Positions 1-11,456 of a stretch of DNA of 64,000 nucleotides are shown here, one piece after another. The notes beneath the pieces are model-generated. The model worked only from the letters and a program-made list of their open reading frames with translations, was not told where the DNA came from and made no database searches. Source of the stretch: Brachionus manjavacas (lineage: Eukaryota; Rotifera; Eurotatoria; Ploima; Brachionidae). Position numbers and translations under genes: made by a program. How positions within the stretch are numbered: the stretch's first letter is position 1; each line of letters opens with the position of its first letter. The stretch is taken from the NCBI GenBank assembly GCA_019054805.1, contig JAHQIY010000017.1:1798001-1862000 (forward strand), in the 5' to 3' direction.

Positions 1-2
1 AA

Positions 3-359
3 AATGAAGAAAGATGCAAGTCATGCAAGTTGACTTTTGAATTCAACGTTAAATTTTTTAATCAGCCTACATTTTTGTTTATAAAATCAGCAGAGAAGAA
101 CATTTTTATCCATGAATTACCAGATGTTATAACATGTGATAATAGAAACTATAATTTTCTTTGTGCAACTTTAAACAAACCAGGCCATACTGTTTCAATT
201 TTTAAGCTAAAAAATGATTTTTATGTGGTTGATGACATATATAAAACTGTCAAAAAATTATCTAAATATGGAAAAAATCTGAAAAAGAAGAGAGATCATT
301 TTTATTTTCAAAAAGCAACCATCAGTTATTCATTTTATTATTTAATCAATAGTTTTTAA
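3..359 (+). CDS. Ubiquitin-specific-peptidase-like C-terminal fragment (5' end outside window)
   Basis: The frame is open from the left edge to a TAA at 357-359, so only the C-terminal ~118 residues are present. A Cys-x2-Cys pair at nt 15-29 is followed by a beta-rich stretch, then PGHTVSIFKLKNDFYVVDD. This resembles the second half of a USP (peptidase C19) domain: a Cys pair, then Gly-His with the catalytic histidine, then the Trp/Tyr-x-x-Asp-Asp strand. The catalytic Cys box would lie upstream, off the window. Such short USP-like ORFs often belong to mobile elements in small invertebrate genomes, so a transposon origin is as likely as a host deubiquitinase. The last ~30 residues are Lys- and Phe-rich and low complexity. 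Function is inferred from the motif only. Confidence 0.45.
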   Translation, partial: NEERCKSCKLTFEFNVKFFNQPTFLFIKSAEKNIFIHELPDVITCDNRNYNFLCATLNKPGHTVSIFKLKNDFYVVDDIYKTVKKLSKYGKNLKKKRDHFYFQKATISYSFYYLINSF

Positions 360-743
360 TTTTATTAAAATTTTTTTGAATAAACAAATTATTAATTCAT
401 TTTCTATTTACTAACATTTAAACGTTATAACAAAAAAAAAAATTTAGACGTATGTTGATTTTTTAAATATATGTTGATAAGTAAAAAAATTAAATATTAA
501 TTACAACTAATATATTTACAAAATTTTAATGGATCGCAGCAAATTTTTTACAATTAAATTATACAAAAAGCAACAAAGACAATTAACCAGAACAAGTTAG
601 AAGGAAATATTAATACAAAAACAATGGATCAGAAACATGAAACAGGATGAGAAACTAATTCTCTTGTTCTGGTTGAATCAGTATCATTTAGTTTTTCTAA
701 TTTAAAATGTTCCCTTAAAAATTGAGAATTTTCATATTGGTTT
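360..743. other. Gap, no gene seen
   Basis: AT-rich spacer between the USP-like ORF and the minus-strand membrane protein. I see no conserved ORF, RNA gene or repeat in it. Confidence 0.5.
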
Positions 744-1427
744 TCATAAATACAAACATCCTTTTAATGAAATTGTGTAAAAAAATGCCATTTTTTTATC
801 TTTGTAAATTACTTCGAAGCTATCGTCATTTGTCTGATTATACACTTCTTCAGAAACGATTGCAGATTGAAGCTTAAAAAAAATTTTGCTTATTCTTTTA
901 TAAGATATTTTTGAAAAAACCTCGTTAAGATCTCTCAAAAATGCTTTGGCAAATTTTGGTTGTGCGCACAGACAAGGCTGTCGATCAATTATAGGAACAT
1001 TTTGGTCCTGGCCCTTTAAAAATATTTAAAAGGAAAATGCAAGACAATTTATTACCAAAATCTGATTCCGATTATCAGCTGAAAAACGTGAGACACCATT
1101 TTGACCAATACTTAAGTTCAAATCTGAATTTGGGTTCTTAATTTAAAAATAAAAAAATTGCTCAGCTTTTAGAAAAAGAAATTACATTTTTTTTTGAAAA
1201 ATAATTTTTTTCAGTAATGATACAGATAAGCAAATTAAAAATACAGTCAAAAGAACTATAAAAAATCTGGTCATTGATATCATATTTATATCAATTCTGA
1301 TATCTATTGAATTTTTAGAATTGTTCAAAAAGTTTGAAACTGTCAAATTCGTTGAAATCGAAGACTTTTTAGCTGCAATTTTTGTACTTGACCAAAATTT
1401 CTCCAAAAACGCATTGAACGAACTCAC
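744..1427 (-). CDS. Unrecognised single-pass membrane protein (three exons, 5' end unresolved)
   Basis: Three blocks join in phase 0: 1427..1224, 1136..1056 and 1013..744 (stop TAA). The first block has no ATG at its 5' end and is preceded by AG, so a further upstream exon is likely; an internal Met (MISMTRFF) is an alternative start. A hydrophobic segment (TRFFIVLLTVFLICLS) lies just before the first junction and would be the only membrane span. The second and third blocks are hydrophilic and contain DRQPCLCAQPKFAKAFLRDL, whose Cys pair and amphipathic helix look like real protein rather than chance frame. I do not recognise the family. Both short introns have GT and AG ends and keep the frame, which is the main support. 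Confidence 0.42.
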
Positions 1428-3181
1428 TTTATAAAAGAAATATTAATGAAAAAACAAGTTGAAACCGGATGGTAAAGAAAAGCTTAAAGAAACTTTTTGA
1501 GTAAAAAAATAGATTAGAAAAGAAGATCAAAATACAAAGAAATCGGTTCAAACTTCTTTTAAAACAGATTTCATAAGGCCATTAAAATTTTGAGCTAGGT
1601 TAAAAAGAGACTGACTGAAATTTCAAAATCAAAAAATTCATTTTTTAAAATGACTAATCATTTTTTGAAAATTTTGTTTCAATAAACAATTAAAAAAATT
1701 TTTCTTGAGATGTATGCTATAATTTTTTATTAATTTTAAATCATTAATATGGAAAAAATAAATTGAAAATAATATTTCAAAATGAATATTGACAAATGAA
1801 ACAAAATAAAACTTAACAAAAAGTTTAAATATTTTAGATTATATTAAATTTTTAATTGCTTTTGCTTTCCTCTGCGTTACTGGTTTAAATTCATTTTTTC
1901 ATTTTTATTTCTTTTTAAAAAGTAGTCGATAATTGATGAAAAAAATTTATGATCAAAAATAAGTAAATTATTGATAATCCAAAATACTTTAAATTATTTA
2001 CCTTTTTATTTTGGTAAAGCCTTTAAAGGGAAATAATCATTTAGATAAAAAAATTTTTCAAATCATGAATATCATCCCAAATAAAATAAATCATTGTTTT
2101 TTAAAAATAAATTAAATAAATATAAAATAAGATTTTAAGTATTTAATAAGGTTCATTAAGTTTTCTGCATCTTTAATCTGAATTTTTATTTAAAAATTAC
2201 ATAACTTTTATCAAAAGATATTTTTTATTATTTTTAAATTGTTATTTAATTCAATTCTAAGCAAAATAAATCCTTAATAGAGAATTATTCTTTTTCACCA
2301 AGAAAAAAAGAAACAACGACTGCTTGCAAGTAAAATTGTAAAGTTTATTATGAAAAAATGTAGATTTTCATCTTGCCAAAATTGACATTTTTTTTGGAAA
2401 TCTAAAAAAATTAGATAATTTTGCCGAAAGATGAGTAAAAAACCTTTATTTTGATATAAAAATTAAGTTGAACCCTCTTTTTTTAAATAAAATATAAAAG
2501 GGCAAAATTTCAATGGAAACAGTGTATTGTTCTTTTCGATAAGTATTAAATTGTTTAAGTCTGGTAAAAATGCGCAAAATGTCTGCCGCTGTCACATTTC
2601 CTTACAAGAGTCTTAAACATGGTGTTTGGCCAAATAATTTGTTTGTTACATTTATAAATTTGATTTAATGGTCATTTTTTGCGAAATAAGTTGCAGTTCA
2701 CAAAAATAATTGATAGAATAGCAATGCTGGAACTATTCTGATTATCTTTGGCTTCGAAAGAAAAAAAAATTTTTTTAAACTTTATAATTTTTTAATAAGC
2801 CTTCTAACACTTTTTTCTTGTATCAAGAATCATCATTAATTAAGACATGGTATTTTTTAATTTTGCCCAGTTCAGTTTGCCAATTTGATTTTGTCTTAAA
2901 AGAATTGTTCACACAAATCCAATTGCTTAAGTTGTTAGAGATGATCTCCAATTGATTTGTCACATGACCCATGAGACTCTTTTTTCCTTTTTCATTTATC
3001 AAAAACAAAAACTAAAAAACTAGTTTTTTTCTCTTTTTCTAAAACTAGCAGAGTAGAGTACACGTGTGTTCATTTAAGATTCAAACACACAATAGCATCG
3101 ACTTATAACATCAATTAAACTAGAATACTTAAAGTAGTTATTTTTTTATTAAAATAAGAAAAGCCTTTTTAAAAATTTAAC
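1428..3181. other. Intergenic, AT-rich
   Basis: About 1.75 kb of low-complexity A/T sequence. A 61-codon minus-strand frame at 2823-3008 has no recognisable features. The right end should hold the decarboxylase promoter and 5' leader. Confidence 0.5.
3061..3066. promoter_or_regulatory. E-box CACGTG upstream of the decarboxylase
   Basis: A canonical palindromic CACGTG sits inside the longer palindrome ACACGTGT, 116 bp before the decarboxylase ATG. In this AT-rich spacer a GC-containing perfect palindrome stands out. It could bind bHLH factors. This is motif recognition only. Confidence 0.3.
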
Positions 3182-5269
3182 ATGAATGCTGATCAATTCA
3201 GACAAAGAGGTAAAGAATTAATTGATTACATAGCCGACTATTTGGAGAATACGGAGTAAATATTTAATCATCAACCAAAAAATGAAAAGTAACAAAAAAA
3301 TCTTAGGATTCATCGAGTGACACCAAATGTCGAACCAGGCTACTTAAAACCACTCCTTCCAAAAAACGCTCCGGATCAAAGTGAAGACTGGGAGAACATA
3401 TTTGAGGATTTTAAGGAGAAAATTTTGCCAGGAGTGACCCATTGGCAGCATCCAAGGTTCCATGCATACTTCCCGGCGGGCAATTCATATCCTTCCATCC
3501 TTGGCGAGTTGCTATCTGCCGGACTCGGCACTGTCGGGTTTTCATGGGCTGCCAGTCCATCCTGCACTGAGCTGGAAACAATTGTACTAGATTGGCTCGG
3601 TCGAATGCTCAATCTTCCTAAATCTCTTCTGCCAGAATCAAACCTGAAGGAAGACTATACTCAGATAGATATAAATGGAAATTCCTTAAGTGGCACACAA
3701 AATAGTCAATTAAAAGGAGGTGGTGTCATACTGGTATTTAAAAAACTAGAAAAAAAAAAAAATATTTGTTTTTAATTTTTTCAAAAGGGATCTGCAAGTG
3801 AATGCGTCTTGGTGTCACTTTTATCTGCTAGAAATAATACTATGCGAAAATTAAAATCAGAGCATCCATTTGTAGAAGATGGTCATCTTTTGTCCAAATT
3901 GGTCATGTACACTTCAAAATTAGTAATAAAAATTAAAAAAAAAATTTTTTTTTCTTTGTTTTTAATGAAATTTTTTTAGGCGCATTCATGCGTGGAAAAA
4001 GCAGGAATGATTGCCATGGTAAAGATAAGAATTTTGGAACCCGATGATAATTATTCTCTAAGAGGTGACACACTCGAAAAAGCCATTTCGAACGACATGA
4101 GTAATGGTCTAGTGCCTTTTTTTGTCTCATGCACACTTGGCACCACATCTTGTTGTTCTTTCGACAATTTGGTCGAAATTGGACCAATTTGTAGTCGGGA
4201 GGCTATTTATTTGCATGTAGATGCAGCATATGCCGGCAGTGCCTTGGTTTGCGAAGAGTTGAGATTTTTTTCAAATGGTTTAGAGGTAACTAAATAAATT
4301 AAGAAATAAGAGACTTAGATTTTTTTCAAAGTTTGTTGATTCTTTTAATTTTAATCCGAACAAATGGATGTTGATGAACTTTGATTGTTCTTGTTTATGA
4401 TAAGTTTAATAAAAAAAATCAAGTTAAAATTTATTAATATTGTTTGTTTTTTTAAGGTTAAAGACAAATTTAAACTAACCGAAGCTTTGTCGGTCGATCC
4501 GATCTATTTAAGATACAAAGAAATGGACAAAGCAATTGACTATAGAGTAGGACATAATAAAGAAGCTTAACTAATTTTAATTTTGTTCTATAGCATTGGG
4601 GAATTGCACTAAGCCGAAGGTTTAGATCGCTGAAAATCTGGTTCACTTTAAGATCCTATGGCGTCGAAGGCATCCAAAGATATATCAGAGAAGTGATTTT
4701 TATTTATTTTTTTAAAAAATTTATTTAGATTTTTGATTTAATTTATTTTTTAAAAATTTATTTAGCATGTGCGACTTGCAAAATTTTTTGAAAAATTGAT
4801 TTTGAGTGATGATCGTTTTGAAATATTGGGAAAAGTAACTCTTGGTCTGGTGTGTTTTAGGCTCAAGGGGCCAAATTTTTTGAGTCAGAATTTGTTGTTC
4901 GAGCTCAACGACTCAGGTCTAATTCATATGGTTCCGTCAATGCTAGGCCACAAGTATGTGATCAGGTTATGTGTCAATTCGGAACGAGCTACTGAGAATG
5001 ACATGTGCGAAGCATGGAAAATTATAAGATTGTATGCGGATTCAGTGATTGAAAAGTACGAGATGGAGAATGGAAAGTTGTTTTCCAAAGAGTGTTCTGA
5101 GTCCGCCCTTAAGCTGAAGAGGATGAGGTTTAGCTTGAGCAAAATGGCTTCGGATCCAAAGAGCTATAATCAGAAAAAGTTTATGCGAACGCCGACTATT
5201 TTTGCCGAAACAGGAAAATATTTAGCCAAAAAGTGCAGTTTTGTCCAAGATGACGAGGAAGAAAGTTAA
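3182..5269 (+). CDS. Group II aromatic amino acid decarboxylase (DDC/TDC/HDC family)
   Basis: A PLP enzyme that converts an aromatic amino acid to its amine. Exons read as 3182-3255, 3307-3733, 3788-3922, 3980-4285, 4332-4392, 4457-4546, 4594-4692 and 4766-5269, giving ~565 residues against ~480 in DDC. Family blocks seen in order: [20 protein letters not shown] start, PDVEPGYL-like [43 protein letters not shown], the cofactor-stacking His in [18 protein letters not shown], the Schiff-base Lys in NFNPNKW (His of NPHKW replaced by Asn), the catalytic-loop Tyr in DYRHW, and LSRRFRSLK. The Ser there is at the position of human DDC Gly354; Ser is the histidine- or tyrosine-decarboxylase state, so DOPA may not be the substrate. 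A linker of ~25 polar residues before GGGVIL is an insertion. The exon 5 to exon 6 junction (4392/4457) is not frame-compatible and the usual Ala-Met-Trp after NFDCS is missing, so an assembly error, an unrecognised splice form or a mutation is present. Confidence 0.9.
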
Positions 5270-7564
5270 AAATATTTACAAGCTTTTGTATATAAACAGG
5301 AAATTATTTTTTATATGGAATTTTTTTAAATTAATGCGTGATGATCATTGAAGAATTCTTATTCGCCTTTTATTTATAAATTTAATTGTAAATAAATTAA
5401 TCCCTAAATTAAAAATGATTTGTAATTTCAATTTATTTACCCTAAAAATAAATAAAATATTTTAAATAAAAAAAGTGAAAATTTTTTTAATAATAAACTT
5501 ATAGAATTTATTCCAAAAAATATAAAAAAAATTAATTAACTTTTAAAATTTTGTCCAAAAAAAATACTAATTCATCAAAAGTTTTAAAGTTTTTTTAGCA
5601 ATTAATAAAATTAAAATTTTTAAATGTTTAATCTTTTCAATAAAAAGAATGTAAAAAAGAACAAATTCAATAAATTAAAAAAAAAGTTTTAGTGCATTTC
5701 TAGTTGGATACTTGATAGTCTCTCACAGCATTAATATTACCACTAATACTACTATCTTTTATTAAAAAGTTGATTTAAACGACTTTTTTTAAAATTTTTT
5801 AAATTTTGACTCGAAATCTTGACTTGATTATTAACTTGCCTGCTTAAACACATACATAGACAAAGAGAAAAGAACTGAATGCAATTTCTTTTGGTTATTT
5901 AAACAAAAAAAATATTAAAAAATTTTTGTTTTTTTTTAAAATTAGATCAAATTTTATAAATTATAATTATAATTATTATAAATTATAAACTACTAATTCT
6001 TAGTTTTTTGGATCTTAATGGTTCTTTTAAGTGATTTTTACTTTTTAATGGTTCCTTTAGGTTCTTATATGATTCTTTTTTATTTTTAATTGTTCTTATG
6101 GGTTCTTTAAGGTTCTTTTGGGCCTTTAAACCAGCTTCAAAACAATTATTGTATAAAGAAAAATAAAATAAATACGGCCAAAAAAATAATTTAAAAATCA
6201 AGAAATGAAAATATTAAATAGGAAAGGGGTCTGGGGCGAAGCCCCAGTCTAAGGAACACTTCGCGGTTTATTTCAATAAGAGGTTAGGAACCGAAACCAA
6301 AAAGAACCCCTTTTAAAAAAGGAAAAAAAATAAAGTTAATTAGAAGCGGCATGATTTAAAGAGAACCAAAAAGAACTAAAGAGCCATGAATAAATAAAAA
6401 GTCTTTATAATTTAAGTTAGAATAATTAAGTATATTTTGTTTTTTTTCGAAATTTTACTATTCAAATAGACATAAACTGAAGTTTTTGTTTTCTTTTTAA
6501 ATAGAATCATAGAGTGCATTGTCCATAAGTCCTTTAACATTGACGAGATGGTGTTTTTGGGATGCACAAAAGTTGTGTTTAAGTTTAGAGGACAGCAATA
6601 TCGAAAAAGAGAATACGCTTAAACAAATTCAACTTTTATCTATCCTTTAGGGTAAAGAGATTTATTGAAAAACTAAGATATTTTGGCTTTTAAGGGTCAG
6701 GTAGCTTTAATAATGAATTTAATTAAATGTTTTTGATTAAACAATTTATGAAATAATTTTCATTTTCTGTTTTATATTTTGCGTTTTCATAAATTATTGC
6801 AATTTAACGGATTTATTGCAGAATCAGTATATTAGTGGCACAAAAGATGTATCAGTTGCTACAATTTATAAAATGAGATTTAGGCAATGAGAAGATACAA
6901 AAGCAAAAATTCTTCCTTTACTTTATCAGAATTTCAATTATTTTTGCCTTGTTAATTAATAGTTAAACTGTTTATTTTAATTATGAATAAAAGTTCTATA
7001 ATCTACAACATAACTGAATCCCTAAACCAGGGTTCCGCCCCGGGCTGATAAAGAACAGAAAGCACAGAAAGGAAAATGGCTTATTGATAGTTGAATCACT
7101 TTGTCTTTCCATGAATTTTTAGGATAAGCATTTTAATTATTAAATACAATTTTAAATTTAGATAATTTTTATAAATTAAAAAATTTAATTTTTGATTTTT
7201 TTTTCTAATTTCTGATTAAATTTAGATAAATATTTTTTATAAAAATCCGGGATGCAAATTATTTTTAGAATGATTGAAAAAAGTGTCATTTTTACACCTA
7301 AAATATTTTTGGTCATCAAAAAATAAAATTTTTTATTAAAAATTCGATTGAATAATTGATTTTTGGCTTAAATTAAAAAAAAAGTATCCAAATTTTCAAA
7401 TTTTTTTAAAGCTCTCATATTTTTCTATTTAAAAAAAAATAAACAATAAAAAATTTTTACTTTTTATTAGGAAATATTTATCCCAACTCAAGGGTTAAAT
7501 AGAAAAAAAAATTTCAAAGTCTTCTTTAATGAAAAAAATTTAAAACCAAGTCAATTTCAAGTAA
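5270..7564. other. Intergenic with a small mobile element
   Basis: The first ~700 bp hold the decarboxylase 3' UTR (AATAAA-like signals near 5390) and plain A/T sequence. From 5983 to 6360 there is a stretch rich in GGTTCTTTT/AAAAGAACC words in which a minus-strand frame repeats Asn-Leu-Lys-Glu-Pro; I read it as a degenerate short tandem repeat, not a gene. The GC-rich inverted motif pair at 6226 and 7047 is listed separately. 7050-7560 shows nothing. Confidence 0.5.
6226..7047. mobile_element. Putative non-autonomous element bounded by inverted GC-rich motifs
   Basis: The left end carries GGGGTCTGGGGCGAAGCCCC followed by AGTCTAAGG; 6231-6247 is a perfect hairpin with 7-bp stem and GAA loop. 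The right end (7016-7047) carries the same motif inverted, diverged but clear (GAATCCCTAAACCAGGGTTC then CGCCCCGGGC). A third relative lies at 29081-29115 inside an intron of the beta-hydroxylase gene. GC-rich islands in AT-rich DNA that recur in inverted orientation suggest transposon ends. Between them, 6506-6622 is a plus-strand open stretch of 38 codons (HKSFNIDEMVFLGC region, stop at 6620) preceded by a good splice acceptor at 6504; it may be a transposase remnant, family unknown. Confidence 0.4.
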
Positions 7565-9685
7565 ATGGACAATCGAAGTGTTGTCATGGAGACGGATATC
7601 TTTTTATATTTATTCAAATACGTGAACACTAATTTTTATTATAAAAAAAAAGGTTTTAGCCTTCCTTATAACACAATGACTTTGGCTGATCCCGAATCGG
7701 CGATATCGCTCGACCATAATACCATTGATCCGGATAATATCGAAGATATTTCCATAAAAAATTCAAGTTCTTACAGTCCAACAGCCGATGAGATAAATCC
7801 ACTTCATTTTCAAGTCAAAAAACTTCAAAAACTGCTGATCAGTGAACAAGATAAATATTCTAAATTGCAAAAACAACTGCAAGAGTCTGAAAATCAAAGA
7901 CTGGAACTAATCAGTTCGTCCAACCGAGAAATTTTTGAAGTCACTACACAATTTACCAAACTAAGGAGCGATTATGAAAAAAACGAGGCCATCAGGCGCT
8001 CGTTGGAATACGAGCTAACACTGTGCAGGAACAGTCTGAGCAAAGAAAAGAGCTTTACTGCTGAAAAAGATAAACTATGCGAGGAAAACACCAAATTCTA
8101 CCAGGAGCAATTGAAAAATATGAAGAAAGAAAATCTTAATTTGGCCACTAGTCTAGAAAATTTGCAGGAAAAATTTCAAAAAAAAGAGGGTGAATGTAAA
8201 AAAATCCTCCTTCTAAACCATGAACAAGAAAATTTAATCAACTCATTCAAAGGTAAGACTGCTCGGTAGTTAATTTCAGTGCAAAAAAAATTTTTAAATA
8301 ATTTTGTGAACCAAGAAATTTTCTTACTAATTTTTTGTTCAGAAGAGTCAAATTTGAATAAGGAAGTGAACGAAAAGCTAAAAGCAGAGATTCAAGCGTT
8401 TAGAGATAAGTTGGACAAAAGCTACCGGCATATTGAAGTATTTTCTAAATAAAAAAGTTGAAAAAAATTATTTTAAAATTTTTTGTTGGCAGCAATTGGT
8501 AAGGAAAAATCAAAATTTGGACGAAAATTTGAAGCAAGAAAATGAACATTTCCGCGAAATCAAGCTTAAATTTGAAGCCGAACAAGTGAGCTCTCTATTC
8601 AAAATTAGCCACGATATTTATTTGGATTTTTTGTTAGAAAAAAAACACTGAACTTGTGCACAAACTGGAAGAAATTGAGGACATAAAGACAGAAACTGAT
8701 ATAAATATGGAAAAATTACTTGACCAACTAAAGTAGTCTTGTTTAATTGAAGTTTGATATAAATTTAATTGTACACTTTGAAGAGAAAATAGGAAAGAAC
8801 TTTTGGATGAACAAACAAGAGTCAAAGATACCAAAGAAAGATTCAAAATGTAAAAATGTTTGAATTTTTGGAAAAAAATAATCTTTTAATTTAGAATTGA
8901 GACCGAGTTAAAAGTGGCTAATTCGGACTTGACTCAAAGGCTCGAAGAAAAAAGCGCAACCATAAAAAATTTATCAGATCAATTGAATTTATGTGAAAAA
9001 GAGCTTTTTTCAATAAAAAATGAACTGAAACAAGTGAGTCATAAGATACAAAAAAAATTGACTTTTATTATTATTTATATAACAAAATTAAATTTTTTTA
9101 AAATTTAAAAAATTAAATTTTTTGAAGACAACATTGAGACAAGTCGAATTCGACAAGATCTATGAAGTAATAAGCAAAGATATAAAAAAAATAATCAAAG
9201 TTTTCGGATCACTGTCTACCGAAAATGACAGCTTGAAGCAAATAATGGATAAACTGAAGGCTGAAGACAAACAGGCCTGTACCCAAGGTCAATATATGCT
9301 GAAACAATTCGACAATTTGTATAAAGTCATACAAGAGTATTTTAACTATATGAAAAAAAGCCCCTGTAAAGTAAAATAGCTAAATTTAAATTAAAAAGAA
9401 TATTTAGAACATTTTTTTTGGTAGTTTAACAGTGAAAAGCTTTATAAAGAATTTCAAGCTAATGAAAAAAAACTAAAGGAAGTAGAGTCAATCAATCAGC
9501 GGCTTAAGAATGATATTGAATTGCTGCGGAATGAACGCGATGCTATAGAAGAAGTAGTTCAGTCATTGACAAACGAGTGTGACACTCTTAAATTGAGTTT
9601 ACATAATCAATACGATTTAAATGACTCTTTAAAAAATAAAATAAATTTCATGGCTAAAAAAATCAAGGAAAATGAGGATAATTAG
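7565..9685 (+). CDS. Coiled-coil protein, CCDC171-like N-terminal region
   Basis: Eight exons keep one frame: 7565-8252, 8343-8437, 8493-8585, 8638-8732, 8793-8849, 8895-9033, 9128-9370 and 9425-9685 (TAG). The product is 556 residues from the ATG at 7565, or 519 from the ATG at 7676; the stretch between is Tyr/Phe/Lys-rich and could be a short intron (GTGAAC...TTTTAG), so the second start is plausible. After an acidic, Ser-rich N-terminus almost the whole protein is heptad-type coiled coil (Leu, Glu, Lys, Gln). The stretch FTKLRSDYEKNEAIRRSLEY closely resembles the N-terminal signature I recall for CCDC171 ([20 protein letters not shown]), a vertebrate protein of unknown role. The human protein is more than twice as long, so this is either a short orthologue or only shares that segment. 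Coiled coils align easily by chance, which limits confidence in the name. Confidence 0.72.
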
Positions 9686-11456
9686 ATTAGTTGTTCATTT
9701 ATTAAATTTCTTTTTGATTTAAGTTAATTCTTTTGAAATGATGTCAGCTTTAATAACAATCAAAGATTTATGATAAAAATGCTTCTTAAATTAAATTTTA
9801 AAAACGTTATAAAAAGATAAATTTAAAACTTTGCCATTGAGTTATTAGTTTTCTCTAAATGTATGAAAATTAAATTAAAAATTTTGTTGACGTCAAGGAG
9901 AAAAAAATATATTTCTGAATAATTAAATCAACTAGTTAAAAGATTATTCTCATCAGCACTTTTTAAATTTTATTTTTGATGTTAAATTTTGTATTTCAGA
10001 AGAAAGTTTTAAATAAAAAATGCTATTTTTAAAATTTTTGTTTTATTTAAAAATTCAATAGTTCATAATTTACCATTATTTGGTGAACATTAAAAATGAT
10101 AAATAAGAAAAATGATTAAACCTAATTAAATAAGAAAAAGATTAAAATTTTATTATTTTAAGCATATCAAAATATCTTGAATTAAATTTAAACTGAAAAG
10201 CCCTACGAGCCAGTGTATTTATAAATTCTTTGCAAAACGCATAAATTTTGGCAAAAACTTCAATTGATTCATTCCTTTTGAGCCTTCTGGATGAAAAAAC
10301 TAATTATCTATAATTTTTCACTAACTGATTTAATAAAATATAATTAAAAGTACAATATTAAGCTTTGATTATATTAAAATTTTCGACTATTTACGCATAA
10401 TTACGCAATTTTACAGTTTTTTGGAAAAATGTTATTTTGTAAATTCCAAAAAAAAAAGTAAAAATCATAAATATTGTGATTTTTGTTTAGAATAGATTCT
10501 AAATATTTTTGGTAATAGAAATTTTGAATTTTTTTATTAAAAATTAAAAATTTTAAATCAAAAACTGAATTTTTCATTGCCATAAAAAGTCTAAATTTTA
10601 CCTTAAATGACTTCGATGAAATCACCATTATAAAATAAAATTTAATATTAAATTTAATAAAATTAAAAATGATAGTTAAATGTTTCGAATATTGCATTTA
10701 GTCATTGCTTTTATTATGGCCCCAAAAAAATTCTATATCTAAAATATTTTTTTCAAAGAGGTTTTCAGTTCTATTCAATCTATATTAACAATAAATATTG
10801 ATAAAAATTAAGTGAAAAATGTTCTACTGTGTGATTAACGTCAAAAAAATCCACGCTAAAAAGTCATCTCCTGGAACACAATCCAATGCCTCAAAAATAC
10901 AAAGCTAATTCTATTGAATTTTTTATCGTTGCTAAATGATCAATAAATTTAAAAAGACTAATTTATCAAATTGATTTTCGACAAGAACTTTAATTAAATA
11001 AAACAATAAAAAAAGCTTGTTTTTTTAATTGTTAGTTTAATCGAAATTCAATAAGTCCCGAAATGATAGATTAAAAATTAAATTGAAACTTGAAATTTAA
11101 ATACAAAAGCGTCATTTCCAAAGCCAAACAAATAATCTATTCCATTTAGAGAATTAAATGATGATGATTTCAGCCGAAACAATTAAAGTTATTAACTTTG
11201 AAATTAGATTGTGCCTTTTGAAATGACTGGGTGTTACAAAAACCGTCTTAATTAGGACTATTAAAAAGCAAATAAAAGCCATTTATTATCAATTTGAATG
11301 ATTAAAAAATATCTAGTACTCATAGCTCTCTTAATTTAAATTTGCTTCAACTCATTTTCTTATGATCATTTTTAAATTTAATTTCAAAATTTACAAATTG
11401 AATTAAAGCTATTCTTTTAAAAAAAACTTTAATTTTTTTTCTAGTCTTTGAGTGCC
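9686..11456. other. Intergenic, AT-rich
   Basis: About 1.8 kb of A/T-rich DNA upstream of the homeobox gene. The 98-codon minus-strand frame at 10401-10697 is Asn/Lys/Phe/Ile low complexity and is not supported. No RNA gene or clear repeat seen. Any TLX enhancers here cannot be recognised by eye. Confidence 0.5.

Noticed and set aside
5983-6201. 72-codon minus-strand ORF with Asn-Leu-Lys-Glu-Pro repeats
   Set aside because: Arises from degenerate GGTTCTTT tandem words; no start context, splice support or homologue.
10401-10697. 98-codon minus-strand ORF
   Set aside because: Asn/Lys/Phe/Ile low-complexity translation of A/T DNA.
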